Positions 1-11,914 of a DNA stretch of 64,000 bases are shown here, piece after piece. Below the pieces are notes generated by a model that ran no database searches, was not told where the DNA came from, and was given only the letters and a program-made list of their open reading frames with translations. Source of the DNA: Pseudocercospora fijiensis CIRAD86 (Eukaryota; Ascomycota; Dothideomycetes; Mycosphaerellales; Mycosphaerellaceae); contig NW_006921532.1 of assembly GCF_000340215.1 (NCBI RefSeq), positions 7,995,735-8,059,734 on the forward strand, written 5' to 3'. The first letter of the stretch is position 1; each line of letters begins with the position of its first letter. Both the position numbers and the translations under genes were made by a program.

Positions 1-1890
1 AGGGGAACTCCCGCCTCTAGCGAGACAGGTAGTACTCGATATACTACCTCTAGTACTAGCAATGTACTAGGAACCTATACCGGAAACGATTCTCTTAAGA
101 TCGGAAAGCTAGACTTTTATTACGGCGACCGAGATAAGTTCGATACCTAGGTTAGCTAGATAGATATATATTTCATGTTTAACTAGGTTTAAGATAACTT
201 AAAGCTAGTCTTTACAACGACGTTTATACGAGGCAGGGCTTAGCATTAGGTTAAACTATTTCTTAGGACCTATCTAGATAGCAACGGGACCGACAATTCG
301 GATAGAATCTTCGCAAGCTACGAAAATCTCAAGCGTGCGATAAAGAAGGTCTTTAGATCTTCTAACAAAGTTACTACCGCAGTTAGGGTTATCTAACACT
401 TAACTTAGAAGGGGTTATATGCCGATTACGCCGCTAAATTTCAGGAATACGCCTAACTTACGGATTAGGACGACGAAGCTCTTATAATAATATATCGGCG
501 AGGTCTTAAGGATAACGTTAAAGACGAGCTTATACGCGACGGTAGAAAAATAGATAATATAGGAACATTAGTTAAGGTTACGATCGATCTCGACGATAGG
601 CTCTACGAACGAGCTTTAGAACGACGTTACGATTCTAAGACTTCTAGAAAAGCTAGTTATACTCCTAGATACAATAATAGACGAAACTATAGTACCTACG
701 ATAAACTAAAGGGGAACAACTACTACGGTGCGCAACTAATAGAGCTAGACGCTACCTAGAAGGATCGAGCAATTAAAGGAAGAAAAGGCAAGAGTTCGCC
801 TAAGAAAGTAGAAAGATTGACTTGCTATACGTATAGCAAGGAAGGCTATATAGTACGGAACTGCCGCGGTAAGAATATAGTACGACGCGAACAGTTTAAT
901 ATAATGCAACGAAAGGACTCGGGCAGAGAAGGCTACCGAATAGTAGTAGAGCTATACTCTATTAATAACGCGCCGAGGACCTACGCAGAGGTCGTAAAGA
1001 AAGAGCTACGACAAATCTGTATAATAGCACGACGATAAGAACCTGTATATAGAACCCTTTACTAGAGATTCTATTACGACGACTAATGCTAAATTCATTA
1101 TTCTACTAAAGTAGAAGTAGGATTCTTCCCTTAGATTAGGCGAATTGTACGAGAAGATGCGAAATCCCAGTTAGAAGAAGAAACGATTAATAAATCTTAC
1201 TTAGATGCCGACGATAAAGAAAACCGAGATTCGGAAGCTTTATTCCCTCCCGGGGAGGAGTTAGGAGCTATCCTAGAAGTACCGGAGTCCCCTTAGTAAG
1301 AGGAGGAATAGCAAGAAGATTTAGAAGGAAGTCTAGATACCGAGGAAGAAACTACGAATAAAGAAAGTAAAGACGAATTCGGGATTAACGACGATACGAT
1401 CCTTACGTTTATAACAGATGTACCTATAGCAGCGCGAACAATCGCCTTATATCTAGTACGCAAATACGAGGAAATGTTTCTAAAGGTTAACGGACAACGG
1501 AAGGTCGATCCTATCTAATTTAATTATTTCTAGATAAGCTTATAGGCAAAATTCTAGAATTACCCCCGGATACCTATAGACTATACGTACTATAACTTTA
1601 TTACGGAGCGAGTACCGATAGGAAGTATAATTACGCCCTACGGATACGTCCTACCCGACGAAAGGACGATTATTACTTAAGATATGCGTTAGACGGTCTA
1701 GCGATTAAATTAGTAATACCGAAAGGCTATAGTAGCGCAGGGACGGGATATATACAACGATACCCTTAAGGAAAAATTATATGCCGAAGAAGCACGAATA
1801 GCAGGACTACGGATCCGTAACTAGTTAGAACAACGTTAGGCTACTAATTAGTCGGGAAACGGACCAACTCTCTAGATTAGAGCGTTCTAA
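1..1890 (+). pseudogene. gag: G1 gag (capsid/nucleocapsid) relic
   Basis: Frame 1 reads as a gypsy gag: a capsid-like stretch around 100-420, a basic segment, then a zinc knuckle at about 820-862, and a long acidic tail to a TAA at 1888-1890. The knuckle has CX2C-X4-H-X4-C spacing, but the second Cys and the His are both Tyr (CYTY...GY...NC), the changes expected when TGY becomes TAY and CAY becomes TAY. The only sizeable intact ORF here (817-1038) is this piece. Many in-frame stops make it non-functional. The N-terminus is outside the window. Pol lies in the -1 frame relative to gag, the usual gag-pol relation for a -1 frameshift. Confidence 0.85.
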
Positions 1891-1919
1891 GAGAGTTCCT
1901 TAATACCGAAAGCGCTTAA

Positions 1920-4900
1920 GCATTAATAGTAGTCTTCCGTATAAAAGTTATCGTTAACGGGCACCCGACGAGTGTATTAATAGATTCCGGAGCGAGCGGG
2001 AACTTTGCCTCCGAATTATTCGTTAAAAGCCGAGGGATCGCAATCCGAAGCAGAAGAGAAGGAGCGTATAAACTTATAGTAGTAGATAGGTTACCGCTAC
2101 CTAGTATAGAACGAGAAACGATACCGTTACTACTAGCTATCTAATAGCACTACGAGGAGATTGTCTTAGATGTTACTAATATAGCTAGTTATAATATTGT
2201 ATTAGGCATACCTTAGTTAAGAAAGCATAACCTAGTCGTAGACTAGAGAAAAGGAGTACTTATATTTAAGGAATGCGACTATATAATCGGCATTCAACCT
2301 ATATAGCGGTAGCGTTCGTAGGCAGATAAGATTAACAAACGTAGGGCGACTCGTAAGACGTTTACGTCGATAGGAATTACGGAGAACCGTATTCAACCCG
2401 GATCGACACTACCGTTAGGTTAGGAGGGTTATAATAATAATTACGGGAAGGATAGAAGTTATACGCTATTAAAGAATAAAACTAGAATCTCGGACCTAGA
2501 CATTCCTAAAGAGTATAGTAAGTAGAAGCGACTCTTTAAAGAGGAGAGAGGTAAGGCAGCCTTACCTAAATACTAACTATAGGATTATAAGATACACTTA
2601 TAGCCTAGGAAAGAGCCTCTATAGGGACCCTTATACGCAATGTCTAAGAAAGAGCTTAAAACCCTAGACAAGTAGCTAAAAGAGAAATTAGAAAAAGGCT
2701 AGATACGGAAGTCGATATCCTCGGTAGCTTTACTAGTAATGTTCGTTCTAAAAGCCGGATTAGACGAAGGACGGCTAGTAGTCGATTTTAGACGACTTAA
2801 CGACATTACAATTAAGAATCGGTACCTACTACCGAATATCGAAGAAATGCAAGACCGATTAACTAGATTAGACTAGTATACGAAGATTAACCTACGCGAT
2901 ACGTTTTACGCAATACGTATAGTAGCTAGATACGAATAGATAATAGCATTCCGAACAAGATATAGGCTTTACGAATTCTTAGTTATGCCTATAGGACTTA
3001 CAAATGCCCTAGCGTTATATTAAGACCTTATAAACGAAGTCCTCCGAGACCTTCTAGACGTATACGTTATCGCATATATAGACGATATCTTAGTCTATAC
3101 TAAGGGAGCTCTCGCGGACTATATACGAATAGTGTAGGACGTCTTTGAACGATTTACTTAAGTAGGATTTAAGACTACACCTAAGAAATGCGAATTCTAT
3201 AAGAAGGAAGTCAAATTCCTAGGATTTATTATTAGTACTATAGGAATTAGGATCGATCTAGAAAAAACTAAGTTAATATAGGAATAGCTAACGCCTACAT
3301 GCGTTAAAGACGTACAATCATTCCTAGGATTAGCTAACTATAACAGAAAATTTATCGAGGGCTACTCTAAGATAGCGGCACCCCTTACGGAGCTTATAAA
3401 GAAAGACAAGCAATAGAACTAGAGCACGAAGGAAGACGAAGCGTTTAGGTAGCTAAAGAAGCAATGCGTTTCTACGCTAACGCTACGATTATTCGATAGG
3501 AGTAAGGCGGTCTAGATAGAAACAGACGCGTCGGATAGGGCTATAGGAGTATGCCTTATATAGGAGTATAACGGGAAACGATACCCGGTAGCCTATTACT
3601 CGAGAAAGATATTACCCGCGGAATAGAACTACGATATCTATAACAAGGAGCTACTTATAATAGTTGCATTACTATAATACTAGCGAGTATACGCGGAAGG
3701 AGCACTAAGTCTTACGATTCTTTCTAATTATAAGAATCTAACTTACTTTACTACGACTAAAGTACTAACCCGAAGATAGGCCCGCTAGTCGGAGCTACTA
3801 GGATAGTATAAGTTCGAAATCCGCTATACCCTAGGACGCGAGAACGGACGAGCCGACGTACTAAGCCGCTGTAGCGACTATATAGAGGGTTACGAACTAG
3901 TGCAGCAGCAGATATTAAAAGCAAACTAAGACGGAAGCCTTAGTGCTAATATAAAAGAATTCAACTATATTATACGAGTTCTTTAGGATATAGAAGAACA
4001 GTTTCTAATCGAACATAGGAAATACTAAGTACCTAAGGAACGAGTTACAGAGTATATACGACAACACTACGACGGACTAGAAAATAGACATACTAGAGTT
4101 TCAAAAACAATAGAACTAGTTAAGCGAAGCTTCGGATTCCTATATATGCGACAACGAGTTCTAGAATATATTAAGAAATGTCTATAATGTTAGCGTAACA
4201 AGGCTAATAGACACGCTAGATATAGACATATCCAATTTAGGACGCTACTAGATAAACTATAGGACGAAGTTACAATAGACTTTATTACGAAACTACCGAA
4301 GTCTAAGGATCCGGTTATAGGACATAGCTACGATATAATACTTGTTATAGTCGATAGGCTTACGAAATATATATACTTTATTCCTGCTAACGAAGCAAGT
4401 ACGGCAGAGCAACTCGGATACCTCGTACTAGATAGACTTATACGATACTACGGATTTCTAAAGACCTATATTACGGATAGAGACAAGCTCTTTATATTAA
4501 ACTACTAGAAGACGCTTATAGCGACACTTGGAATTAAGCATAAGCTATTAACGGCATACTATCTATAGACAGACGGCTAAACGGAAGTTAAGAATTAGGC
4601 CTTAGAGGTATACTTACGGTACTACGTCAATTACGTATAAAACAATTAGGCATCGCTATTGCCTATAGCATAACTTGCACTAAACAACCAATAATCTAAG
4701 ACTACGAAAGAGACACTATTCTTCGCTAATTTTAGGAAACATCCGTAGCTATTCGGGGAACAGTATTTACAGTATCTATACGCGGATAAAGCGATAGTCG
4801 CTTTAGAAGACTTAAAGCAGGTGCATAAAGAATTGCAAAGGGCAATTACCGAGTCTTAAGAAAAGATTACGGGACTATATAATGCTAAACGAAAAATAGC

Positions 4901-5291
4901 ACCTTAGCTAAAAAAGGGGGATAAGGTCTACCTCCTAACAAAGAATCTAAAAACCCGGAGATCGACTAAGAAACTAGACTACGTTAAAGTCGGGCTATTT
5001 TTGATTGATAAGCCTAAAGGACTAGTTAATTACCGACTTAAACTACCGGACGACGCGAAAATCTACCTAGTATTCTATATCTCTATACTAGAACCTATAG
5101 ACGCCGAAACACCGTATTAAGAAACATTTCACTTCTAACCTAAGGAAGAAAATAAGTTTAAAGTCGAGGAAATCCTAGATTAGCAAGGTTAGAAATACCT
5201 TATTAAATAGAAAGGATACCTACATTTAGAAAACACCTAGGAACTAAAAGAAAACCTGCAGAACTATTAGCAGATAATTAAAAAATATTAA
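1920..5291 (+). pseudogene. pol: G1 pol relic (PR-RT-RNase H-IN-chromodomain)
   Basis: One frame (frame 3) runs from about 1920 to a TAA at 5289-5291, interrupted by many RIP-type stops but no visible frameshift. Landmarks: aspartic protease DSGAS at 1983-1997; RT motif YIDD at 3075-3086 with both catalytic Asp kept, preceded by the RT palm and LVMP motifs; RNase H ETDAS at about 3511-3525; integrase around 4270-4600 with DF and TDR motifs; chromodomain (VEEILD..., ...KGY, E-N-T-x-E) at about 5163-5280. The chromodomain makes this a chromovirus, whose family proteins can target integration to modified chromatin. It cannot produce protein now. Confidence 0.9.
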
Positions 5292-5429
5292 AACCGGACA
5301 AAAAAGAAATAACTAGTATAGGAATTAAACCTAGCAACTATGTCTTTTGTAGCTAAGAATTATACTACTAGACTAACTAGCTAGAAGATAAAATAGATAG
5401 GAAACATTAAAAATACATACCTTTAGGAT

Positions 5430-6000
5430 ACTAGACTCTCGGCACTCCTACTAGGGATTTTAGAGACAGGCTAGGATGTCTAATCTAGACGACTCTAGTT
5501 ATAAGGCGATATCTATAATCGGCTATCTAGGGGAAACGGCTCGTTAGCAGGCAACGAGAATATTATCGGCTCTATAGGCGAAGAGCCTAGCTCTCTTTCG
5601 AGCTCCTCCGCCTATTAAATAGAGGCTTCCTCTACCTTAAGAGCTTATATCTCCCGATCCTCCTTTATACGCAGCGACTTGCGTAAGCGACGGACCTTTA
5701 CGCGATACTCGAAAAGCTTCCGCGTAAGGAGGTCCTCTTCCTCTTCGGCCGCTTCGAGATCTTTAGCTATCTTTAGGCGCGCCTTCCGGATTTTTTTATA
5801 CTCTATACGAGTAACTTGCATATTATAGGACTAGCCGTATAGGGCGTACTCGGAGCAGCGACTAGAACGAAGATCGACTTTATAGGGTTTACCGGCCTAT
5901 TCGTAATAGAAGCAGCGGATCGGCATTTCGAGGCAGTCGGCGAGGATATTATTTACGATATTTTCCTTACGCTAGCGAGAAGACAAATCCTTAGATAACT
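5430..6000 (-). pseudogene. Antisense ORF relic inside G1 3' region: Cys motif plus coiled coil
   Basis: On the minus strand, between the end of pol and the 3' LTR, a frame with few stops encodes a Cys-containing segment (RCSEY...; probably a former RCSEC with Cys-to-Tyr change) followed by a strongly charged helical stretch rich in E, K, R and L (for example AAEEEEDLLTRKLFEYR) that looks like a coiled coil. Stops are of the CAG/CAA-to-TAG/TAA type, so this strand was once coding. I do not recognise the protein. Antisense ORFs near the 3' end are known in some gypsy elements, but a function here is speculative. Confidence 0.5.
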
Positions 6001-6057
6001 TTAGTATAACAAAGAAGTTGGAATTAGAAAGTCCTAGAATAAGGGACTATTCCGCTT

Positions 6058-6068
6058 AAGGAGGGGGA
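6058..6068 (+). other. G1 polypurine tract
   Basis: A purine run (AAGGAGGGGGA) lies just before the candidate 3' LTR, where plus-strand DNA synthesis primes in LTR retrotransposons. It is the best PPT after the chromodomain. Confidence 0.6.
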
Positions 6069-6382
6069 TAGTATTACGGATCTAATTAGTTAGAGTCCTT
6101 ATATAATCTTAGAGCGACGCTAAGACTAGTAGGCTAAGCTGTCGCTCTATCTTACTAGGAGCGATAGGAGCGGTCGAGAGCGACAGCGTCGCTTACGTCG
6201 CTTACGACTACAGATAAGATATCTCCTTTGTATTTAGAAACGCCGGAATGCCCTTATAGCTCGAGGCGTTTAACTTATATTACCTACTTACTAATTAGAA
6301 TTACCTTTGTACTAATTATTCTGTCTCTGCCTCCCGCTTGTATTAGCCTCTCTAAAGAAGCCTCGGCTTGTACGTAATAAGA
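6069..6382 (+). repeat. G1 candidate 3' LTR
   Basis: The segment starts right after the polypurine tract with TAGTATTACGG and ends near CGTAATA, giving short inverted termini (TATTACG/CGTAATA). Length is about 314 bp. The partner 5' LTR is outside the window, so the exact ends cannot be confirmed; the right end is uncertain by tens of bases. Confidence 0.45.
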
Positions 6383-7029
6383 AGTCACTTAACGATCTGT
6401 CGCGAGTAACCGTAATAATAATAAAGCGACGCTTCCGTATCTTCGAGAGTGCGCTATAGTATAGTATTCGTATCTAAATAGCGATAGTTTACGCTGCTAC
6501 CGCCTTTTATAATATCCTTTAAGAAATAGGCGCGAGGGTAGAATCGATAGATTTAGAGCCGGATTAGACGAACGATAGGCTATTTAATAATGCCGTTGCC
6601 GCTACGGAAGAAGATAATAAGGTTAAAGGTCTAATAGATAGGATAAGAGATAATATAGCGATAGAAATGTAGCGATAATATCTATAATAGTTAGAAGATT
6701 ACGAAATTAAGGATTAATTATAGGCTTGCAAAAGTCCTAGATACTGCGTTTAATAGAAATGTTAAGAATCTTTCCTCTAACCGGAGACCCCTCTATTTAG
6801 TAAGGTTTCTTATGTTTCTAGTTAAATGCTCGACCTCCTGCTATTCTCGGAAAATTCATATATTATAACTTCTAACTAAGAAACTTGCTTTTATAACAGA
6901 ATCTCTAGATTACGTGTCTGCCTAACAAACCCTTACTAAAAGCTATTAATCTAGAGGACATTAAAAAAAGCTATATTCGAGAATAGCTAACAAATCTAGT
7001 ACTAATCTAAGGACCAAAAGTTAGTATTC
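6383..7029. other. RIP-degenerate sequence, no identifiable gene
   Basis: TpA-rich, stop-dense sequence between the G1 LTR and the Myb/SANT-like relic. It probably belongs to the same element as that relic. A minus-strand stretch around 6470-6600 is partly open but not recognisable. Confidence 0.4.
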
Positions 7030-8053
7030 TAACTTAGGACAACAATTTAAACTCTTCTAAGTACTTATTAAACAACGCTATTGCTATCGCCTACTGCGTA
7101 TCTAGAGGCGCGCCGAGAAAGATATTAACTATATCGCTATCGTCCGCCGTTATTACCTTGCGATAAAGCAATCTCTTCTGCCTTAAAGTTAGGTCCTAAA
7201 GCTCCTTATACCTAGCGACGAAATCCGCCGAGAATATTAGTCGCGATAACGTACGACCTAGCGGTAGCGGTATAGCTATTAACTCCGCTATTTTATATAT
7301 CGTACTAATAAGTCCTTCGACCGTTCTATAGATCTTATTCTAACCGTCTAAGCGGCGACGTTTAGCCTCTATATTAGCATCGTAGATTACTCGCTTTTTC
7401 GCTTAAATATCGTCCTTCGGCTTCGGTATTTCCGCCTTACCCTCGATCGCTATAATAGGTGTCTTAGGTATAGGAATTAGACTATTTAGTATCGCGTCGA
7501 TCGATATAATATACTCTCTAGTAGCAGTTGTGTCGCTAAACAACTAATCTAGCTTAACGAGGAAGAGAAGGGGTTTCTTTAAGAACTTCTTAGCGCGAGG
7601 GTAGATAGCGATATAGGCCTTTATAACGTCGTCCGGAGCGGTTAAATAACTATTGTTTAGATTAATACCGAAGCTAGATTAAGCTAGCATCTTATACTAC
7701 ATCTTCTAGTCGGCTTTAAGTATAGTAAGCTTATTCTTTACGAAAGTAGTAGTAATACGAGACTTCCGCTAGGCTTATATAATAATAAGGTTTACTACTA
7801 TTGCTACTACGATAAATAGGCCCTTCTTAAAGCTAGAATCCGCCCTCTCGCTATAGTTCTCGTACCTATCGATAGCACTATTTATAAGATACTATATCTC
7901 GGCCTTATTAAACCGGAAGCTAACCTTATTACTAGCGATAACTAGCCGTAGATTAAGTGCCGCTAAGAGCTTATCTAGTGTCTCTAGGTCCTATTGTGTA
8001 TCCGGCAATTACGAGTAGCCTAGCGGAGGTTCTAGCTAAGAGTATTAAGACAT
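7030..8053 (-). pseudogene. Myb/SANT-like DNA-binding protein relic
   Basis: Reading the minus strand from an ATG at 8053 gives one frame broken by RIP-type stops. About 15 residues downstream begins a domain with the layout of the Myb/SANT-like family (Myb_DNA-bind_3 type): GFKK-like motif, then KNKLTILKAD, SSFGIN, TAPDDVIKAYI and RAKKFLKKPL. The family motifs are SGFGWD and the conserved PxAKKFRxKPL stretch. A longer C-terminal region follows with an SDIVNIFLGAP segment. Proteins of this fold act as DNA binders, some as accessory proteins of PIF/Harbinger-type transposons in plants and other eukaryotes. Whether this one belonged to a transposon is inferred from its RIP-degenerate context. 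No transposase was recognised beside it. Confidence 0.6.
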
Positions 8054-8330
8054 ATCGAATGCTTAAGAAGCTATTATTTACTAATAGATTTGCTAGGTAA
8101 ACGATAAACTTCGAGTAGCCGGAGATAGAGGCATCTCTTCTATTAAACTAGCTGCTAAGCGATTATTATTAATCTATACTAACAACGACTAAGCTGAAGT
8201 CTACGGAAGTTACGAGATCCGCTAAGATACGCCTTAGGCGCTATCTACCGAGATTGCGACGACACGATAACCGTATAGAAGACACGAGTCGTTATCCTAT
8301 TCACTTACCGTAGCGGCCGCTAATATATTG

Positions 8331-10198
8331 GGTTATATGCTAATAAGCGCCACGATATTCTACATTGGATTGCGGACAAGACAGGCTCTAGCTACCGTGT
8401 CTCGTTCACCCAGAGTGAAATCTCACGACCTCTCAAACTTTTGCATATCGTAAAGACGGTACTCACGTGCTACAATAACGGTGAGTGATACATACACAAA
8501 TCAAACTTCCTGATGATGAGAGCAGACAACCATCTTCATCATTATGGATGCTCCCACTGCGGACATATGGCATGGATTGCAGACAAGGGCATAATCAACA
8601 GCCGATTTGGGCCGAGTGTAGTCAGAGAAACTTAAGAAGGCGAATCGACCAGGAACAACGCTACAAAATAGGGCAATGGACCATGAACTATGCCTGTCCT
8701 TGAAGCGGTCGAGAAGTGGTGTTGTGCATCCAACCCTCGCTCTTCTTATTTCCCGCTAGATTCCCTGTCGCACGTGTAACATGGATCATGAGGAGGCATT
8801 ATCCTGGAAGCAGCCAGGAATGAGTGGGGTCGATTTTCCACACAAGCCTGCGTGCCAACCAGCATTATCCAGGACCATTGATGGATTGGGGAAAGCGCTC
8901 TCCGACACCACCTGCAACCTCACACGTCTTGTTGTGCTTGGTCTTGTTTGATGATGATGCTGCTGCTGCTTTCGACTTCCGCATGGGAAACGGAGCAGTC
9001 GCTAATGCTCGCTATCCATAATGAGTCTTACCTTACCCTAGGTCCGGGCTGACGATGGTGAACACGGCTGCATATTGGTTTGCAAGGCCGTGGAGATCTC
9101 ATGCAGACAACACTGCAAGCCAGTAGGTAATACTGCAGTGCTATGATTGCTGCAAACTTTGATCGAACAAGGCAACATTATTGATACAACGTCAGGTCGG
9201 TCATCTCAAGGCAGAGTGCCGGCCACCTTGCGCGGGGACTCTCATACAATCTCAGGCAACTCGTTCGCTCCGCTCCACTTCCTCGCGTTCGAGCTCTGAG
9301 CTCTCTTGCTCGTCACGGCCAACACCACCCTCGAGCTTCGTAATTGAATGCTTGCTAATACTCAACATGACGTCTTGTGAGTGGCACCGATTTACAGTGT
9401 CAAGGGCCAAGATGTCGTTCGTTCGGTGTCGTTCTTCGTGACGTGACGTACCGTCAGACCAACAACTCCGTGTCCTGACTCGCAGTAGTCCACCGTTTCA
9501 TATGACAGAAACTTTCGAACCAAAAGCGCGGTACTATCGGCACGCAGATCCTTTCAAGCCTCAAGCGAACGAGCCGGTACTGTAGGTTTCTCTTCCGAAG
9601 CTCAATGAAAGTAGCGCCACTACCAATCACTGTCCCGCCTGTCTCTTCAAGAGGCGCACATATAGCGCTGATCGGTCTAAGCTTATTATTACTGTATTCC
9701 TTGGGATAGGGAGCAGCCCATAGGGTAGAAACCATAGCGGAGAAATCGCTACTGATATCGCTGTCGCCGACTCGCTCCCTCGAGCTACTACTTCAAATCC
9801 TTATATATAATGAACACCGCGTGATTAATATTGTAGTTGACATTGTGATACATAACTGTGATCGTGAGATCTCGAGATTCTATGGCCCATGCAAACTCGC
9901 GAAAACAAAAAAAAAAACATTCGTGCCAGGGGTATCTCAGCGCACCACAAGTCCATAGCTTACACAAGAAAATTCTGCGCCACGTTCTCGCAATATGCTT
10001 CGCAAAGGGGTATCAAGAAGTACAAAGTTGCAAAGAGGATGTCCGCTGCAGGTTGCGCAAGAAAGACGCACAAATCCTGCCCAACGTAAAATGTCTAGGA
10101 GATGTATATTCCAGATAATCAGAAATGTCCAAGCTAGTTAATGTTCCCGTCGTACTGTTCGCGTCAAGCACATTGTGGCTAAGTTTGTTGGCCGATGA
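8331..10198. other. Unique non-RIP intergenic DNA
   Basis: Base composition changes abruptly near 8330 from TpA-rich relic to ordinary DNA with normal CA/TG content. Short ORFs here (for example around 8485, 9181, 9454) start with GTG or overlap each other and show no recognisable domain or intron structure. I see no supportable gene. The right end presumably holds the 3' UTR of the bZIP gene. Confidence 0.5.
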
Positions 10199-11914
10199 TC
10201 AACGTGAATCTTTCGGATGACCGGGACCTCGTCGATCGGCATATGGGTTCCATGGGCCTGTTTGAGGAGAAGCTTGCATCAGCTGGTGCGCTCCTGGAGG
10301 TGCTTGTGCAGATGTCGGTGTCGGGAGAGGTCCTCGTATCGAAGGCGACGGCATTGGTCCCGAAGCCTGGTGGACTGCTGCTGGCTGTGGCAGCGGTTGA
10401 AGGGGGTGGCCGTAACCCTGCGGAGCGTAGCCTGATTGATATGCTGTCCCTGGGGGTGGAAGTGGATGGTTGGATGCCTGTGGTGGGGGTGGAAGTGATA
10501 GTGTAGATGTCCTTCTCCTCACGTTTCTACCTTCATCTGGACTCCGTCCGCCCTGATCCTGCATCGTCATGTAGTCGGCATTTCTGTTTGAACCCATGTA
10601 GCCGGAGCTTCTCCGATGACGAGGAGATTGAGGTCGCGGAAAATGACGGTCGCCACCAGGTACCTGTAGAACTACGCCGGCCATATAGTCCCTTTCCCTT
10701 TTGTAGAAGTCCATGTCTTCGCTAAGCTCTTTCACTTGCAGCTCCAGTCGCGATATTGTCGACGAAGCTTCCTTTTCCTTCTCCTTACGTCTCTGCCGAA
10801 AACGTGCACTGGCGCCCGCATTCCGTCTGCGTTTCTCGTCTGCAACTCGCGACGCTGCTTGTACATCCACAGGTAGCTGGACAGTGCCCGATGTCGTCTC
10901 CAAAGTCATCATCTGATAGACATTCTGCCCTCCTGATGCGGATATCGGTACTCCAACGGCTCGCTGCCGATCTGGACCTATGGAGGTTGGGGCACTTGTA
11001 GCACCGGAACTCAAATGCTCCGCCCCTTCAGGATATGCAGAAGACAGAGTGGGCATCGACGCGGATGCATAAGTTGCAGCTGGTGAAGTTAGACCTGCTT
11101 GACTGTATGACGAATAAGACGAACGAGGACTAGTGCTCTCTGAGGTCGGTCTTCCTGGTCGATTTATGCTGCTCCCGCTTGCTCGCTGTGACATGGGAGG
11201 TAAGTGAGCAGACTGGGCAGGTGTAGGAAATCCGTAGCTCGGACGCATAGCTGCAGGCGGAGTTGGCAAAGGTGGTGCGCCTGCAGTTCCAGGCTCAATG
11301 GCATAGCTTCGACTCCGTGGTGAGAGAAGAAATGGGGCTTGCTGAGCACTAAAAGTCGGATACGGTGAAGGGTTGGAGAGCTGATTCAAGCTGGCTGCAC
11401 GATGTAGTGATGGCGACCTTGGGGTCAGGATTCTGCGTGGCGCTCTCTCGCCGGAGTAGGAGGTGACTGGTTGCATGGATGAGGGCGTCGGAGTTGCACG
11501 AGCTGATTGAGTGACTTGATGCTGAGTACCCAAAGGTGGCAGTATCGGCAAAGAAGCGTGCGGTGATTCGAGCTGAGAGGCCTTGCGCCTGCGACTTGAG
11601 AAGCTGTCATCCCCATCGGTGGGGTTTAGTATGGACGCTACGCCCACCGACCTAGAGGCTGTAGAGGCTGGAGGAAAGCTGCCACCCGAGGCACTTGGGG
11701 CCTGGGGCAGTGGTGGTAGCTCCATGGTCCTGCCATTGCCCGTTGGAGGTCGATGGAGTGCTGGCGACGTTGTGCTGGGCGTGGTGGTCACGGTTCGAGG
11801 GCCATAGTGATCAGAAAGCGAAGCAGGAGGGTACTGTTGAGCGCGCTGCTGTGCGTCGTTGGCACTGGCAATCGAAGTATCCGGAGGACGCTGGTCTCTG
11901 GGCCGATCGGACAT
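10199..11914 (-). CDS. bZIP transcription factor
   Basis: An open frame on the minus strand ends at a TGA at 10199-10201. Counting from the ATG at 11914 the product is 571 aa. It is Pro/Ser/Gln-rich with a bZIP domain at about residues 360-414: basic region EKRRRNAGASARFRQRRK (Asn plus the ASARFR core, as in fungal bZIPs), then a short zipper (ISRLELQVKEL...) with a weak heptad pattern. It should be a nuclear sequence-specific regulator; target genes are unknown. The frame stays open upstream to about 12180, but codon 12142-12140 is GTG and there is no in-frame ATG above 11914, so either 11914 is the start or an upstream exon supplies another. A short upstream ORF starts near 12333. Not assigned to a named family. 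Confidence 0.8.
   Translation of the reverse strand: MSDRPRDQRPPDTSIASANDAQQRAQQYPPASLSDHYGPRTVTTTPSTTSPALHRPPTGNGRTMELPPLPQAPSASGGSFPPASTASRSVGVASILNPTDGDDSFSSRRRKASQLESPHASLPILPPLGTQHQVTQSARATPTPSSMQPVTSYSGERAPRRILTPRSPSLHRAASLNQLSNPSPYPTFSAQQAPFLLSPRSRSYAIEPGTAGAPPLPTPPAAMRPSYGFPTPAQSAHLPPMSQRASGSSINRPGRPTSESTSPRSSYSSYSQAGLTSPAATYASASMPTLSSAYPEGAEHLSSGATSAPTSIGPDRQRAVGVPISASGGQNVYQMMTLETTSGTVQLPVDVQAASRVADEKRRRNAGASARFRQRRKEKEKEASSTISRLELQVKELSEDMDFYKRERDYMAGVVLQVPGGDRHFPRPQSPRHRRSSGYMGSNRNADYMTMQDQGGRSPDEGRNVRRRTSTLSLPPPPQASNHPLPPPGTAYQSGYAPQGYGHPLQPLPQPAAVHQASGPMPSPSIRGPLPTPTSAQAPPGAHQLMQASPQTGPWNPYADRRGPGHPKDSR

Larger units (their letters stand above)
1..6382 (+). mobile_element. G1: RIP-degenerate Ty3/gypsy chromovirus, 5' end outside window
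   Basis: Conceptual translation gives gag with a CCHC zinc knuckle in frame 1, then protease, reverse transcriptase, RNase H, integrase and chromodomain in frame 3, in Ty3/gypsy order. Both frames are broken only by in-frame stops, mostly TAG/TAA at former CAG, CAA or TGG codons; I see no indel from about 1920 to 5291. That is expected from RIP, which makes C-to-T changes at CpA on either strand. The 5' LTR and the start of gag lie left of position 1. A polypurine tract and candidate 3' LTR follow pol. It belongs to a different family from E1-E3. Confidence 0.9.
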
